From Streptococcus varani (GTDB lineage: Bacteria > Bacillota > Bacilli > Lactobacillales > Streptococcaceae): DNA of 64,000 nt. The DNA lies in assembly GCF_001375655.1 (NCBI RefSeq), contig NZ_CTEN01000004.1:186001-250000 (forward strand), given 5' to 3'. The first letter of the stretch is position 1, and every line of letters begins with the position of its first letter. The notes below the pieces were generated by a model that saw only the letters and a program-made list of their open reading frames with translations, was not told the DNA's origin and did not search any database. The translations under genes were made by a program, and so were the position numbers. This document shows positions 8,326 through 17,546 of this stretch, in pieces.

Positions 8326-9402
8326 CTAAACCAACAGCTCCTTCAGAACCTTTAGTAACCTTTGGTTCTCAGTACGATTTCTGATAGCAATCCGATAGTA
8401 TTTGTCTGTTAAATGATGATAATTTGAGCAAGAGCGTATAAAAATTTTTTTTTGTCTTAAAGCAGCTCTAAGGTCTATTTCTCCTTTATATTCAAAAAAA
8501 ATATAATTAGCACTAGGAACAGTTACGTCTAGCTCTGATAATTCTTTGAGACCACTATATAAGAATTTCTGCTCTGCTTTTAACCAGGAAAAAGTAGCAT
8601 CCTTGTAAGCCTTATCTTCTAAAATGACTGGCACTAAAGCATCAGAAAGTGCATTTACTGTCCACGGTGGTTTAAAACCCTCTATACCTCTAATAAGTTG
8701 TTCATTTTTAGTCACCAGATAGCCTAGTCGCAAACCTGGTAAGGCATAAAATTTTGTCAAAGAACGCACCACTATGGCATTAGGTAAATCCTTGAGGTAT
8801 GAAATTAGAGTATAAGTTGCTTCATTTTTAGTAAAGTCTACGAAAGCTTCATCTACAATTAGCCCAATATTTCTTTGTTGCAATAACTGGGCCAACTTTT
8901 TGAGTTCTAATCCTGTTACAAGACTTCCGGTTGGGTTGTTAGGATTGCAGATAAGTACCATATCTCCGGCAGAAAGCAGAGCCAAGTCCGATTTTATAGA
9001 CTCTAAACTCCACCTGAACTCCGGCCCTTTCAAAACATGATAAAAAAAGGTAGTTCCCTCTAAGGAAAATGCTCTCTCATATTCCATAAAAGTTGGACTT
9101 AAAAGAAGAACTTTAGGTGGCTTTATTTGTCTTGCCAAGTCATAAAAGAGTTCAACCGCTCCATTTGATAAAAGAATCTGCTCTTCATTTACTCCATGAT
9201 AGGCAGCTAAGTACGATCTTGCCGTCCTGTAATTAACATCCGGATAGTGAAGAATAGCATCAAGATTTTGGAGAATACATTCTCTAGCACGTTCAGACAA
9301 GCCAAGTGGATTAATATTGGCACTAAAATCTAAACAGTCTTCTGTCCGAAAACCAAATTCTCGAGCTAGACTGAGCATATTACCACCATGTTCAACTGCC
9401 AT
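8326..9402 (-). CDS. cobD: CobD, L-threonine-O-3-phosphate decarboxylase
   Basis: The 358-aa product is a fold-type I PLP enzyme. It has DFSANINPLG (about 22-31), the CNPNNPTG motif (about 151-158), IVDEAFVDF and the PLP-lysine segment SLTKFYALPGLRLGYL (about 213-228). DFSANINPLG and the neighbourhood distinguish CobD from histidinol-phosphate aminotransferase. It yields (R)-1-aminopropan-2-ol phosphate for CbiB. It overlaps the preceding GTPase gene by 11 bp. Confidence 0.93.
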   Translation of the reverse strand: MAVEHGGNMLSLAREFGFRTEDCLDFSANINPLGLSERARECILQNLDAILHYPDVNYRTARSYLAAYHGVNEEQILLSNGAVELFYDLARQIKPPKVLLLSPTFMEYERAFSLEGTTFFYHVLKGPEFRWSLESIKSDLALLSAGDMVLICNPNNPTGSLVTGLELKKLAQLLQQRNIGLIVDEAFVDFTKNEATYTLISYLKDLPNAIVVRSLTKFYALPGLRLGYLVTKNEQLIRGIEGFKPPWTVNALSDALVPVILEDKAYKDATFSWLKAEQKFLYSGLKELSELDVTVPSANYIFFEYKGEIDLRAALRQKKIFIRSCSNYHHLTDKYYRIAIRNRTENQRLLKVLKELLV

Positions 9403-9868
9403 CTACTTCCTCCTTAACTACATCACAATCAATAGAAAGAAAGGTCTTAATTTCCTCAACTCCAGTTTGTTCAGTTAAAGACACTTCGAAAATCTGACTA
9501 GCACCTGCTAATATAAGTTGTTTTCGGGCATTCTCAAGACTCTCTCTATCATCAATCAAATCAACCTTGGTAATAACTCCAATAACAGGCTTGTTAAATA
9601 GAGTAGAAAATCCTTGAGGAAATGTTTGCATCCGATTGGTCGCCTCAACTAAAAGACCAATAACATCAGCCTCAGCCGCTGTAACTGTAAGGGCATTATA
9701 AAAGCGTCTATGCTGAAGAAATTCTCCTGGCGTATCAATAATAGAATCATAAAACTCAACTGCCTGTGTCTTAAAGTAGGAAACATCTATCCCCTTCAAA
9801 CGTTGTGTCAGGGTGGTTTTACCTACCCCAACAGATCCAACAAACATTATTTTTTTCATCCTCTTCAC
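9392..9868 (-). CDS. PduV/EutP-family small GTPase-like protein
   Basis: The 158-aa product has a P-loop GSVGVGKTTLTQ (about 11-22), IDTPGEF (about 45-51) and a GVITKVDLID segment providing the NKxD-like base motif TKVD. This is the PduV/EutP family, P-loop proteins linked to propanediol or ethanolamine microcompartments. It is the first gene of the visible cob transcript and overlaps cobD. No microcompartment shell or dehydratase gene is in the window, so it may be a remnant of a larger pdu/eut block or may serve B12 synthesis directly. Confidence 0.8.
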   Translation of the reverse strand: MKRMKKIMFVGSVGVGKTTLTQRLKGIDVSYFKTQAVEFYDSIIDTPGEFLQHRRFYNALTVTAAEADVIGLLVEATNRMQTFPQGFSTLFNKPVIGVITKVDLIDDRESLENARKQLILAGASQIFEVSLTEQTGVEEIKTFLSIDCDVVKEEVDGS

Positions 9869-10547
9869 TCCCTATGCAAAGTTTATGTCAATAGTAATCA
9901 TTAATATCTATAATCAAATAGAATCCCAGAAAACTTTCTTAATCCACTAAAATAAGTCTAACTATAATACGATTTTTTATGAAATGACAACTAGATTAAC
10001 CTATAATAACCTAACAAATTAATAACTACGAGTTTCTCAATAAGTTTTGAACACGTTTTCCTTTTTGTATTATCATATCATAAATGAAAATCTTTGTGCT
10101 AAAATTCTTGAAAATCTACGTTGTAAACATGAAATTTCTTTCTCTTGATATTTTATAACTTCAAAATTTTTGAAAGAAAATGTCCACATACCTATCTTCT
10201 ATACTTTATCTCGAAATAGTTAAGGCAAATAAATTATCTAAAAGATATAAAAAGGACTTCTCTCATGCGATAACAGAGTTCTATTTTTAAACAAAGATTA
10301 AAAGTTAGAGATTTTCTACCCTAAAAATATACTCTAGTGTATTATTTGAGAAGCAAACAAGACTAAAATTTACGTATATTCCTCCAAAAAATTAATTTAC
10401 CTCAAAAAAACTTCGTTTATTTCCAAATTTGAACAACAGCTAATTGATAAACAAATAAGAGGAAAAGCAGTAATAGATTTCATAAGATGAATTATCATCT
10501 AACTCAATAATCTATGAGCGTTAATAAGTATGATAATATAAGATAAA
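9869..10547. other. Gene-free AT-rich stretch between the cob island and the IS982-family element
   Basis: There are nearly 680 bp without an ORF that has a start, Shine-Dalgarno sequence and plausible composition on either strand. I found no cobalamin-riboswitch core, tRNA or CRISPR repeat. It may hold the promoter of the pduV-cobD transcript and degraded remnants of island DNA. The right end is the 8-bp target duplication of the IS (10540-10547). Confidence 0.5.
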
Positions 10548-11508
10548 ACCCGTGGTGCTAGTTAAATTCAAAATAACTTAAATTATAGGCAAGCACGATT
10601 TGTTCCAGTCTTAACTGTAATCCAGTTAGCCCTCTTGCCAATGTGTGTTCTATATCGAATAGTCTGGCCAGCTCAGAAAATCGTGTTTCAATGGTTCGTC
10701 TCATCGCCATCAATTTCCAATGATTATGTCGCCTAGCTCCAACCATGTTTTGACGTAAAGGCGTCCATAAGACATACCCTTCTTGCGCCAAATTGGCTTT
10801 AAGCTCATGGCTTAAGTAGCCTAAGTCAGCTAGAATAACAGACTGTTGGCACCCTGATATCAAGTCACGAACAGCTCTGATATCATGAACAGAGGCAGCT
10901 GTCACAACATAGTTTAGAATGTAGCCGGATAAGGTTACTAACATATGGACCTTAAAGCCATAAAACCATAGATGTTTAGAGGCATTGTAGCCGATATCTG
11001 CCTTACCTTTAAAAATACTTGCTCTCTGATTGCGGACAGGTTGGCAAAGTGGCAATGGGAAGCTATCTATGATAGCAATGTCATCGGGATTAATCCTATC
11101 ATTCATGGCTTTTCGGACAAGTTGAACTAACCAAACTAACTGTCTCGACCGTCTATTAAATCGACTTCTTTCTAGTAATCTACCACAAGGAAAGAGGCGA
11201 CAAATTTTGTAAAAATGTCTTTGCGAGGTGATACCTAGCTCAGCTTGCAGTAAGAGCAAAACTAAGAGCGATACATCTGAAATCTTGGCCAATCCAACAT
11301 TGCGCCGATGTTTAAAGGAGTCTGGACAATAGTTTTGATAAAAGTGATGGCAAATTTGTGATAATTGGTGTAAACTCCATTGCAAATGATGAGATTTAGC
11401 GGTATACTTTAAGTGGCTCATTTGGATTACCTCCTGTATGTTTCGTCACTTACAGTTTAGACCAAATGAGCTTTTTTGCATACTATAAAATTAACTAGCA
11501 CCACGGGT
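10548..11508 (-). mobile_element. IS982-family insertion sequence, complete
   Basis: Perfect 18-bp terminal inverted repeats ACCCGTGGTGCTAGTTAA lie at 10548-10565 and, inverted, at 11491-11508. They are flanked by an 8-bp target duplication AAGATAAA (10540-10547 and 11509-11516). The element is 961 bp and holds one intact transposase. The intact ends and duplication suggest a recent insertion. It sits exactly between the B12 island and core genes. Confidence 0.93.
10558..11421 (-). CDS. IS982-family transposase
   Basis: The 287-aa transposase has the IS982 catalytic first-aspartate context IDSFPLPLCQPVRNQRA (about 123-139), then GYNASKHLWFYGFKVHMLV and the ILADLGYLS segment. A C-terminal RRTIETRFSELARLFDIEH segment carries the last catalytic glutamate. 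It is full length for the family (about 290 aa). The stop codon TAG lies inside the terminal inverted repeat, so the ORF uses almost the whole element. No frameshift is visible, so the element is probably active. Confidence 0.93.
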   Translation of the reverse strand: MSHLKYTAKSHHLQWSLHQLSQICHHFYQNYCPDSFKHRRNVGLAKISDVSLLVLLLLQAELGITSQRHFYKICRLFPCGRLLERSRFNRRSRQLVWLVQLVRKAMNDRINPDDIAIIDSFPLPLCQPVRNQRASIFKGKADIGYNASKHLWFYGFKVHMLVTLSGYILNYVVTAASVHDIRAVRDLISGCQQSVILADLGYLSHELKANLAQEGYVLWTPLRQNMVGARRHNHWKLMAMRRTIETRFSELARLFDIEHTLARGLTGLQLRLEQIVLAYNLSYFEFN

Positions 11509-11694
11509 AAGATAAAATAAAATCAATCATTGTAGTTATCCCTATCTAAAGAGTACTATTTTGATTGATTTTGTCATTATATTTTTATCTGACTCAACAT
11601 ATTACTTTCTTCATCTATTTTCGTAATAGTTATCTGTTTATTCGATAATTAAAGTTTTCTTTTTTAATATTATTTAATTTCGAAATAAATCTTT

Positions 11695-12981
11695 TTATGC
11701 TCGAACAGTGACAGAAGCACCATCCTCTTTATAAAGATTGATCAGTCCAGACTGGCAAGAGCGAATCATGTCACCAGGATAAACGACTTGAGGAAGTTTG
11801 ATTGTTAAGAGTTCCATCGGCTTATTGGCGCGCTCAATGGGCAAGCCATCTGAATCTTTTAAATCCTGAATCCTTGTTTTAAAGTGACGGAAACCGGGTC
11901 CGTAAAACTCGACCTCGTCTCCCTCATTGATGACATTGCGCTGACGAATGGTTGCCGTCATTTTACTCTCATCAAAGGCGACTACTTCACCGATAAACTT
12001 ATATTGAGGAATCTTACGTCTAGCACCAAAGAGTTGCTCGTTTTCACTCGGTGCTTGATAATAGAATCCAGTAGCTAGTTCGCGCTGGGCTACTTTCCAC
12101 ATCTCATCAATTAAATCCTCTTTAATGGCTTCAAATTTTTCAGGACTTTCCAAGTAAGCATCGACTGCTGCCTTATAACAGTTGGTCACCGTTGAAACAT
12201 AGTGAACTGACTTCATACGCCCTTCAATTTTTAAGCTATCTACACCATTTTCAATCATTTCTGGAATATGATCAATCATGCACATATCCACCGCTGACAT
12301 AGAGAATTCTTCTGGAATCTGACCTTTGATGCTCCGACGCTCTTGTCCAAATGGCAAATCATAGAGATCGTATTTCCAACGACAAGACTGTGAACAACCT
12401 CCCCTGTTGGCATCTCGTTTGCTCATGTGGTTAGAAAGCACACAACGCCCTGAGTAGGAAATACACATAGCTCCATGGACAAAGGCCTCAATTTCAACGC
12501 TGGTTCTTTTCCGAATTTCAGCTAATTCTGCCATGTTTACTTCCCGAGCTAAGACGACGCGAGTCAGGCCTAGTTCTTTCCAGAACTCAAAAGATTCATA
12601 GTTCGTTGAAGAAGCCTGAGTTGATAGGTGAATTTCTAAGCCTGGTGCTTCACTAGCACAGATGACAATAAGAGCCGGATCTGATACGATAACCGCATCC
12701 AACCCCATATCCCGTAACTCTCGGAACCAAGCACCTGCTCCTTCTTCGTTTCCCTCATGAGTCACCATGTTGGCCGCCACGTAAACCTTAGCGCCACGCG
12801 CATGAGCATACTCAATCCCCTCACGCATCTGCTCCATGGAGAAATTGCCCGCTCGGCTACGTAAACCGTAGGCCTGACCCCCAACGAAGACCGCATCTGC
12901 ACCGTAGTCGATGGCCACCTTGAGTTTTTCTAGAGTCCCTGCAGGAGATAAAACCTCAGGGCGTTTTAATATTTTTGACAT
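11695..12981 (-). CDS. U32-family protein, TrhP2/YrrO-like tRNA hydroxylation protein
   Basis: The 428-aa product opens with PEVLSPAGTLEKLKVAIDYG and GADAVFVGGQAYGLRSRAGNF. It contains the U32 signature ExxVHGAMCISYSGRC(V)LS (about 165-182) and GGCSQSCRWKYDLYD, with the cysteines expected of the family. U32 proteins were long called collagenase-like peptidases. In Bacillus the YrrN/YrrO pair is now known to hydroxylate uridine-34 of tRNA. It has a good AGAAGGA site before the ATG and lies downstream of the shorter U32 partner, in the same order as yrrN-yrrO. Confidence 0.88.
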   Translation of the reverse strand: MSKILKRPEVLSPAGTLEKLKVAIDYGADAVFVGGQAYGLRSRAGNFSMEQMREGIEYAHARGAKVYVAANMVTHEGNEEGAGAWFRELRDMGLDAVIVSDPALIVICASEAPGLEIHLSTQASSTNYESFEFWKELGLTRVVLAREVNMAELAEIRKRTSVEIEAFVHGAMCISYSGRCVLSNHMSKRDANRGGCSQSCRWKYDLYDLPFGQERRSIKGQIPEEFSMSAVDMCMIDHIPEMIENGVDSLKIEGRMKSVHYVSTVTNCYKAAVDAYLESPEKFEAIKEDLIDEMWKVAQRELATGFYYQAPSENEQLFGARRKIPQYKFIGEVVAFDESKMTATIRQRNVINEGDEVEFYGPGFRHFKTRIQDLKDSDGLPIERANKPMELLTIKLPQVVYPGDMIRSCQSGLINLYKEDGASVTVRA

Positions 12982-13306
12982 GATTTTTCCTTCTATTTAC
13001 AAGATAAAAGTTTGATAATTATTCCATTTGGAAAGGATGGAATATTTGCTTAATAATAAGAGGACTATTTTAATCGTTAAGATCTAGTATAATAACTAGA
13101 AAATGTCCCTTAGGATTTTTCGTGACAGAATCAGACTTCAGTCTGACTGCAATAGGCTTGCCAAGATGGCGAAAATGAACATTTATTTATATTCTCGCTC
13201 CACATATAGGAATTCAATTACAAAATAAAGAACAGTCATTAATTTCAAATTTCAAGGCAACCAAGACATTGTAGTCTATACTATTCGTTTCTGATAGGAT
13301 AGAAAA
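12982..13306. other. Intergenic region between the two U32 genes
   Basis: The 325 bp hold no plausible ORF. A small perfect hairpin CAGAC-TTCA-GTCTG type sequence lies near 13135-13150. A TATACT hexamer at 13086-13091 (minus) lacks a good -35. The gap suggests the two U32 genes are not tightly cotranscribed. Confidence 0.4.
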
Positions 13307-14236
13307 TTATTTCACTTTATTGCGATCAAATTCATAAAAACCTGTATCCAAGCCACGTTCCTGTGGATGAAATTTACGAATCTCTTCATCAAATAAGAAG
13401 GCCTGATCATAGCTAAATTGACCTTTTTCAAGTAAATCACGAGCCTTGATAAATATCCTTACAATTTCAACAAAATTCTGACCTGGGCAGAAAACACCAT
13501 CTAGTTTCCAGTTATGGTAACCATGCTCATTCAGTTCCATCAATTTAGTCATCATATCAATGTCATTGTTGATGAAAATATGAGTTCCATGCTTGTCTTC
13601 AAAAATAGAGTAATGACTGTCTGGATCGCTCGGTTCAGCTAAGAAGAGGCCACGTTCTTTTGACTTATCATTCTCTTTTGACTGTGTAAAATTAAAATAA
13701 TTTTGCAAAAGGCTTCGTTTAGAATGATGGATAACCGAAGCTCCATAAACGAGGATTTCTCCTGGAATTTCTAAGTTCTCAGAAATATCAAAAAGTTCCT
13801 CAGAAGGAATTTCTCGGGCTAAAACCGCCTCTACCGCCCCATGATTCTTCCAGAAGTTAATCTGGCGACTGGAGGTTACAAAAACAGATGTATCGTAAAT
13901 CAAGTTAAAGTTGTAGCCATCTCGTTTGTTAATATAAAAAAGACCAGCATCACCTACAACCAGATAGTCCACCATGATTTCCTGCATCAAGTCCATAAAG
14001 GGCTTAATAGCATCCATCATGTCCTGATGCATGAGGGCATTAGCAGCTACAGTTAATTCCTTACCTGCACCATGGACAAGTTTTGCTATTTCTCTCAATT
14101 CATCGTAAGAAAAGGCCTTGGGCAAGCGCAAACCATAATTCTCTTCACCGACATAGATACGATCAACACCTGCATCCAAGAGTTGCTTGACCTGTTCAAG
14201 ACTTTCAGCAGTTGCTGTAATGATTATTTTTTCCAT
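13307..14236 (-). CDS. U32-family protein, TrhP1/YrrN-like
   Basis: The 309-aa product begins MEKIIITATAESLEQVKQLL and GVDRIYVGEENYGLRLPKAFS, the U32 N-terminal barrel. It is the shorter type that pairs with a longer C-rich U32 protein (YrrN with YrrO). The extended C-terminal domain of the 428-aa partner is absent, which is normal for YrrN. There is no Shine-Dalgarno sequence: the ATG is 7 nt downstream of an extended -10 box, so the mRNA is probably leaderless. It is divergent from the DUF3270-type gene. Confidence 0.85.
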   Translation of the reverse strand: MEKIIITATAESLEQVKQLLDAGVDRIYVGEENYGLRLPKAFSYDELREIAKLVHGAGKELTVAANALMHQDMMDAIKPFMDLMQEIMVDYLVVGDAGLFYINKRDGYNFNLIYDTSVFVTSSRQINFWKNHGAVEAVLAREIPSEELFDISENLEIPGEILVYGASVIHHSKRSLLQNYFNFTQSKENDKSKERGLFLAEPSDPDSHYSIFEDKHGTHIFINNDIDMMTKLMELNEHGYHNWKLDGVFCPGQNFVEIVRIFIKARDLLEKGQFSYDQAFLFDEEIRKFHPQERGLDTGFYEFDRNKVK

Positions 14237-14243
14237 AAAGATA

Positions 14244-14252
14244 ATTATAACA
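14244..14252 (-). promoter_or_regulatory. Extended -10 promoter giving a probable leaderless mRNA for the YrrN-like gene
   Basis: The minus strand reads TGTTATAAT, then seven bases, then the ATG at 14236. Transcription starting the usual 6-7 nt after the -10 would begin at or next to the A of the ATG, and there is no room for a ribosome binding site. A weak -35 (TTATCA) is 17 bp upstream. Confidence 0.7.
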
Positions 14253-14326
14253 AATTCCAGTACCTTTGATAAGGTCTTGTGTCAATTTTAATGTTCTGAC
14301 TTTTCTAATGTGGTTTGTAATCTTAT

Positions 14327-14344
14327 TGTAACATTTCTGTTACA
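14327..14344. promoter_or_regulatory. Palindromic operator-like site upstream of the DUF3270-type gene
   Basis: TGTAACATTTCTGTTACA is a perfect 6+6 inverted repeat with a 6-bp centre. It lies about 50 bp before the ATG at 14394 and about 90 bp upstream of the divergent U32 gene. The symmetry suggests a dimeric repressor or activator; the protein is unknown. Confidence 0.5.
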
Positions 14345-14393
14345 CTTTATCATTATAAATATGATATGCTGATTTGTAGAAGAAGGAGACCGT

Positions 14394-14708
14394 ATGGCAC
14401 TTAGACAAGAACGGCCTGACCAATTCCTGTATGAAGAACAATTCCCGAAAGAGCAACAGGTCCGTTATCAAGAATATCAAACACGAAAACCCTATGAAAA
14501 TCGTCTAAGAGACTTGCTATTTTTTATTAATCTAGCGATTTTCAGTATTATCACTGTTATGGCGACTTATGTCTACCTATCTGTGAATTTCCCTGCTTTC
14601 CTAGCATTTGTCTTGGGTATTGCGACTGGCTTTTTAGCCCTAAGAGTGATTCAAATTGCTCTTCGTAAGCAATACATGAGAATGAAACTTAAAAAACGCT
14701 CTAAATAG
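14394..14708 (+). CDS. Small two-helix membrane protein (DUF3270-like)
   Basis: The 104-aa protein has a polar, Gln- and Arg-rich N-terminus (1-40). Two hydrophobic segments follow at about 45-66 and 68-86, joined by a very short turn, and then a basic tail RKQYMRMKLKKRSK. It is a small streptococcal membrane protein of the type annotated DUF3270; the function is unknown. AGAAGGAGA gives a strong ribosome binding site. Its stop codon is in the loop of the terminator hairpin. Confidence 0.75.
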   Translation: MALRQERPDQFLYEEQFPKEQQVRYQEYQTRKPYENRLRDLLFFINLAIFSIITVMATYVYLSVNFPAFLAFVLGIATGFLALRVIQIALRKQYMRMKLKKRSK

Positions 14709-14716
14709 GCGTTTTT
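14692..14716 (+). terminator. Terminator overlapping the DUF3270-like stop codon
   Basis: AAAAACGC and GCGTTTTT form an 8-bp stem whose loop contains the TAG stop codon of the upstream gene, followed by a T-rich tail. Confidence 0.75.
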
Positions 14717-14747
14717 ATTCTTTGTTTGTGTAAGCAAATACATACAA

Positions 14748-14792
14748 AAAATAAGCCCCCGTCTTTCCAATAGACAAGGGTTTATTTTTCTT
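14748..14792. terminator. Bidirectional terminator
   Basis: AATAAGCCC pairs with GGGTTTATT around an inner GTCT/AGAC pair. T-rich runs follow on both strands. It separates the plus-strand DUF3270-like gene from the minus-strand operon ending at 14882. Confidence 0.75.
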
Positions 14793-14881
14793 TTCAAAAA
14801 TCTAAAACAGACCTAGACTTATCTTGATTGACTTTTGGCTATCCGCAACTTTGTCATCAAATCTGCTGTTTTTATCAAGTA

Positions 14882-15292
14882 TTACAAATCGATTTCAATA
14901 TCCTCTTGGACAACTACATCCTCTTCGGGAATATCAATAATAGTCGTTTCTTCTTCAGCTGATTTAACTTCCGCCAACTTATCTTTGATTTGATCTGTTA
15001 AATCTTGGACCTTTTCCTTACCTGATTGGATCAGATCTTCGATGGTCAACTCACCTGACTCGAATTGACCTTTCACATCTTCGAATCGATCGACAGCCTG
15101 ATCTTTCAAGTCATGTGCTTTGTTGACCAAATCATTATTGATTTCGTCGTGATTTTCTTGGTAATCTTTTACAAAGTCTGTCACTTGTTTCTTCACTTTT
15201 TTACCAGATTCAGTTGCCAAGAAAGCTGCTGCTGCCGCACCTCCTGCTAAACCAAGTATAACACTAGTAACTACACCAATTTTTTTTGCCAT
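14882..15292 (-). CDS. YtxH-like protein
   Basis: The 136-aa protein has an N-terminal glycine/alanine-rich membrane segment (residues 5-27, with GLAGGAAAAAF), then ATESGKKVKKQVTDF, typical of YtxH-domain proteins. A long charged, probably coiled-coil region and an acidic end (EEDVVVQEDIEIDL) complete it. It is in a tight cluster with DUF948 and lgt (1 bp after the DUF948 stop codon). YtxH proteins are general-stress-associated in Bacillus; a role here is inferred only. Confidence 0.8.
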   Translation of the reverse strand: MAKKIGVVTSVILGLAGGAAAAAFLATESGKKVKKQVTDFVKDYQENHDEINNDLVNKAHDLKDQAVDRFEDVKGQFESGELTIEDLIQSGKEKVQDLTDQIKDKLAEVKSAEEETTIIDIPEEDVVVQEDIEIDL

Positions 15293-15293
15293 C

Positions 15294-15695
15294 TTATGCT
15301 CCTTTCTTTCCTTTGCCTAAAATGGATGAGAACAAATTAAGGGTTGTCAAGACACCACCAGCCTTGGCAGTATGTTTAACGCCTGACTTAGCCTTGACGG
15401 TTAAATCACGTGCGGAGTGGTTAAGGTCAGATACTGAAGTTGACAAATCTGCTACAGCTGTAAAGAGAGGGTTTAAAGTCGTTACCTTACCATTTACGTC
15501 TTCCACTAAAATATTTGTCTTTGCCAACAGTTCATTAGCTTGATAGAGGGTCACATTGACATCACTAGTCAAAACATTAATCGTTTTTTTCGCTTCATCA
15601 ACAACCGGAAGTAATTTCACCAAAACAGCGATAATAGCTGCTACTAGGGACACAATCGCTATTGCCATGATGACGAGAAAGGTTTCAAGTGTCAT
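15294..15695 (-). CDS. DUF948-domain membrane-anchored protein
   Basis: The 133-aa protein has one N-terminal transmembrane helix (about 5-28). A helical region follows with regularly spaced small and hydrophobic residues (LLPVVDEAKKTINVLTSDV, VADLSTSVSDLNHSA), as in DUF948 proteins. It lies 16 bp after lgt and 1 bp before the YtxH-like gene, a pairing common in Firmicutes. No enzymatic motif is visible. Confidence 0.8.
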   Translation of the reverse strand: MTLETFLVIMAIAIVSLVAAIIAVLVKLLPVVDEAKKTINVLTSDVNVTLYQANELLAKTNILVEDVNGKVTTLNPLFTAVADLSTSVSDLNHSARDLTVKAKSGVKHTAKAGGVLTTLNLFSSILGKGKKGA

Positions 15696-15711
15696 ATAAA
15701 AATCTCCTTAT

Positions 15712-16494
15712 TTAAGATTGATAATAAGCAAGGTCTTGTTTTTTCCTACGGAAAAGAAAGAGCACAAAACCGGTAATTACTAAGACGAGGGACAACCATT
15801 GAGAAACACGAAGACCTGCCAAGAAGAGGCTATCTGTCCGCATTCCTTCGATGAAAAAGCGTCCAAGACCATACCAGACTATATAGAATAAAGTAATTTC
15901 TCCTTGTTTGAGAAGTTTGGGCTTCCTACGTAGAAGAAGAATCAGAGCAAATCCAATCAAGTTCCATACTGATTCATAGAGAAAAGTCGGTTGTCGATAA
16001 GCTCCATCAATATACATTTGATCTCGGATAAATCCTGGTAGAAAATCAAGATTACCTACTTTTCCACCATAGGCTTCCTGGTTAAAGAAATTTCCCCATC
16101 GCCCAATCGATTGTGCAATCATAACAGACGGTGCAGCAATATCTAAAAAGTCCCATGTTTCAATAAAACGATGTCTTGTGAAGAAAATCAAGAAGAGAAA
16201 ACCCGCAATCAATCCTCCATAAATTGCAATACCACCGTTCCAAATAGCAATCATGTTCATAAAGCTGCCATTCTTATACTGGTACCAAGAGAAAATAACA
16301 TAATAAATTCTGGCACCGATGATAGCTAAAGGAAAGGCATAGAGAATGAAATCATAGACATCATCTGAACGAATCTTTTTGCGTGGTGCTTCTTTTGCGG
16401 ATAGATAAACCGCCAAGAGAAGACCTGAAATAATCATCAAAGCATACCAACGGATTTCAATAGGCCCAAATTGGAGGGCTATTGGATCAATCAT
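15712..16494 (-). CDS. lgt: Prolipoprotein diacylglyceryl transferase
   Basis: The 260-aa polytopic membrane protein has the Lgt signature [14 protein letters not shown] (about 131-144), [13 protein letters not shown] and [11 protein letters not shown]. It transfers diacylglycerol to the lipobox cysteine of prelipoproteins such as the N-glycan binding protein in this window. The start overlaps the hprK end by 4 bp (ATGA), the usual streptococcal hprK-lgt order. Confidence 0.96.
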   Translation of the reverse strand: MIDPIALQFGPIEIRWYALMIISGLLLAVYLSAKEAPRKKIRSDDVYDFILYAFPLAIIGARIYYVIFSWYQYKNGSFMNMIAIWNGGIAIYGGLIAGFLFLIFFTRHRFIETWDFLDIAAPSVMIAQSIGRWGNFFNQEAYGGKVGNLDFLPGFIRDQMYIDGAYRQPTFLYESVWNLIGFALILLLRRKPKLLKQGEITLFYIVWYGLGRFFIEGMRTDSLFLAGLRVSQWLSLVLVITGFVLFLFRRKKQDLAYYQS

Positions 16495-17432
16495 TCAGTC
16501 TCCTCCATTTCTTTATTGCTCTCAATCAGCTTGGCCAATCGATCTTCAAAACTCTTGGTCGCATCATACCCCATCTGTTTGGCGCGGTAGTTCATAGCTG
16601 CAGCTTCAATAACAACGGAGATGTTTCGTCCTGTTGTAACAGGAATACGAACTTGAGGCAATTCAATACCACCTATTTCAATGGTTTCACCACCATTCCC
16701 CAAGCGATCAAAAGCCTTCCCTTTTTCAAAATTTTCTAGGTAAATAGCCAACTCCACTTGAGATGATTCTTTAACTGCACTAGCACCGTAGAGGCTCATA
16801 ATATCAATGATGCCAACTCCTCGGATTTCTAAGAGATGACGGAGAATTTCTGCGGGCTCTCCCCAAAGAGTCACATCATCCTTAGGATAAACATCCACTC
16901 GATCATCCGCAACGATACGGTGGCCACGTTTAACTAGTTCCAATCCAGTCTCGCTCTTACCAATGCCGGAATCTCCTTGGATCAGCACACCCATACCATA
17001 GACATCCATGAGAACACCGTGAACGGTTGTTCGTTTTGCCAAGCGAGAATCAAGGTAGGAAGATAATTCTCCTGAAATACGACTTGTTGGGGATTTGCTT
17101 TGAAAAATGGCAATTCCATTTTCCTTAGCAGCTTGTAGCATTTCTTCAGGTATTTCTAAGCCCCGTGACACAATAATAACGGGCGTTTCTGGTTGAAACA
17201 TTTGTAGGAAAATCTGATAGCGATTGTGGGGAGTCATAGCCTTGACATAGGTCCATTCCTTCATCCCAATCAACTGGATGCGTTCTGGTGAATAATAGTC
17301 AAAATAACCGGTCATTTCCAAACCAGGACGTGAAATATCCGATGTGGTAATTTCCTTATCCAAGAGTTCACTTGTACTATAGACACAGGTCACTCGGACA
17401 TGTTTGATTAAATCTTTAACATAAACAGTCAT
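16491..17432 (-). CDS. hprK: HPr kinase/phosphorylase
   Basis: The 313-aa product has the Walker A loop [14 protein letters not shown] (about 154-167), [12 protein letters not shown] (about 172-183) and the signature [10 protein letters not shown](I) (about 202-211). It phosphorylates HPr on Ser46 in response to glycolytic state and so controls CcpA-dependent catabolite repression. That repression plausibly acts on the cre-like sites of the N-glycan locus here. It has an extended -10 promoter and GAGGA ribosome binding site, and is coupled to lgt. Confidence 0.96.
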   Translation of the reverse strand: MTVYVKDLIKHVRVTCVYSTSELLDKEITTSDISRPGLEMTGYFDYYSPERIQLIGMKEWTYVKAMTPHNRYQIFLQMFQPETPVIIVSRGLEIPEEMLQAAKENGIAIFQSKSPTSRISGELSSYLDSRLAKRTTVHGVLMDVYGMGVLIQGDSGIGKSETGLELVKRGHRIVADDRVDVYPKDDVTLWGEPAEILRHLLEIRGVGIIDIMSLYGASAVKESSQVELAIYLENFEKGKAFDRLGNGGETIEIGGIELPQVRIPVTTGRNISVVIEAAAMNYRAKQMGYDATKSFEDRLAKLIESNKEMEETE

Positions 17433-17461
17433 TGATTGTCCTCATTCTTTCTAATAGTATT

Positions 17462-17470
17462 ATTATATCA
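17462..17470 (-). promoter_or_regulatory. Extended -10 promoter of hprK-lgt
   Basis: The minus strand reads TGATATAAT at 17462-17470, about 30 nt before the hprK ATG. No good -35 is visible, so the TG extension probably compensates. Confidence 0.6.
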
Positions 17471-17499
17471 TAAGAAAGCGTTATTTTCATTTTTAGACA

Positions 17500-17523
17500 C
17501 TAAAAAAGCGATGACTCGCTTTC
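17500..17523 (-). terminator. Terminator after the PspC-domain gene
   Basis: On the minus strand AAAGCGA, loop GTCA and TCGCTTTTTT form a short GC-containing hairpin with a T-run. It separates the PspC-domain gene from hprK. Confidence 0.7.
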
Positions 17524-17546
17524 TCCTGTTATTCAGTTTGCCTCTA

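Noticed and set aside
9869-10547. Hidden gene or CRISPR array in the long gap
   Set aside because: No regularly spaced repeats and no ORF with start signals were seen.
17468-17495. cre site upstream of hprK (AACGCTTTCTT)
   Set aside because: Only the right half resembles a cre; three or more mismatches in the left half.
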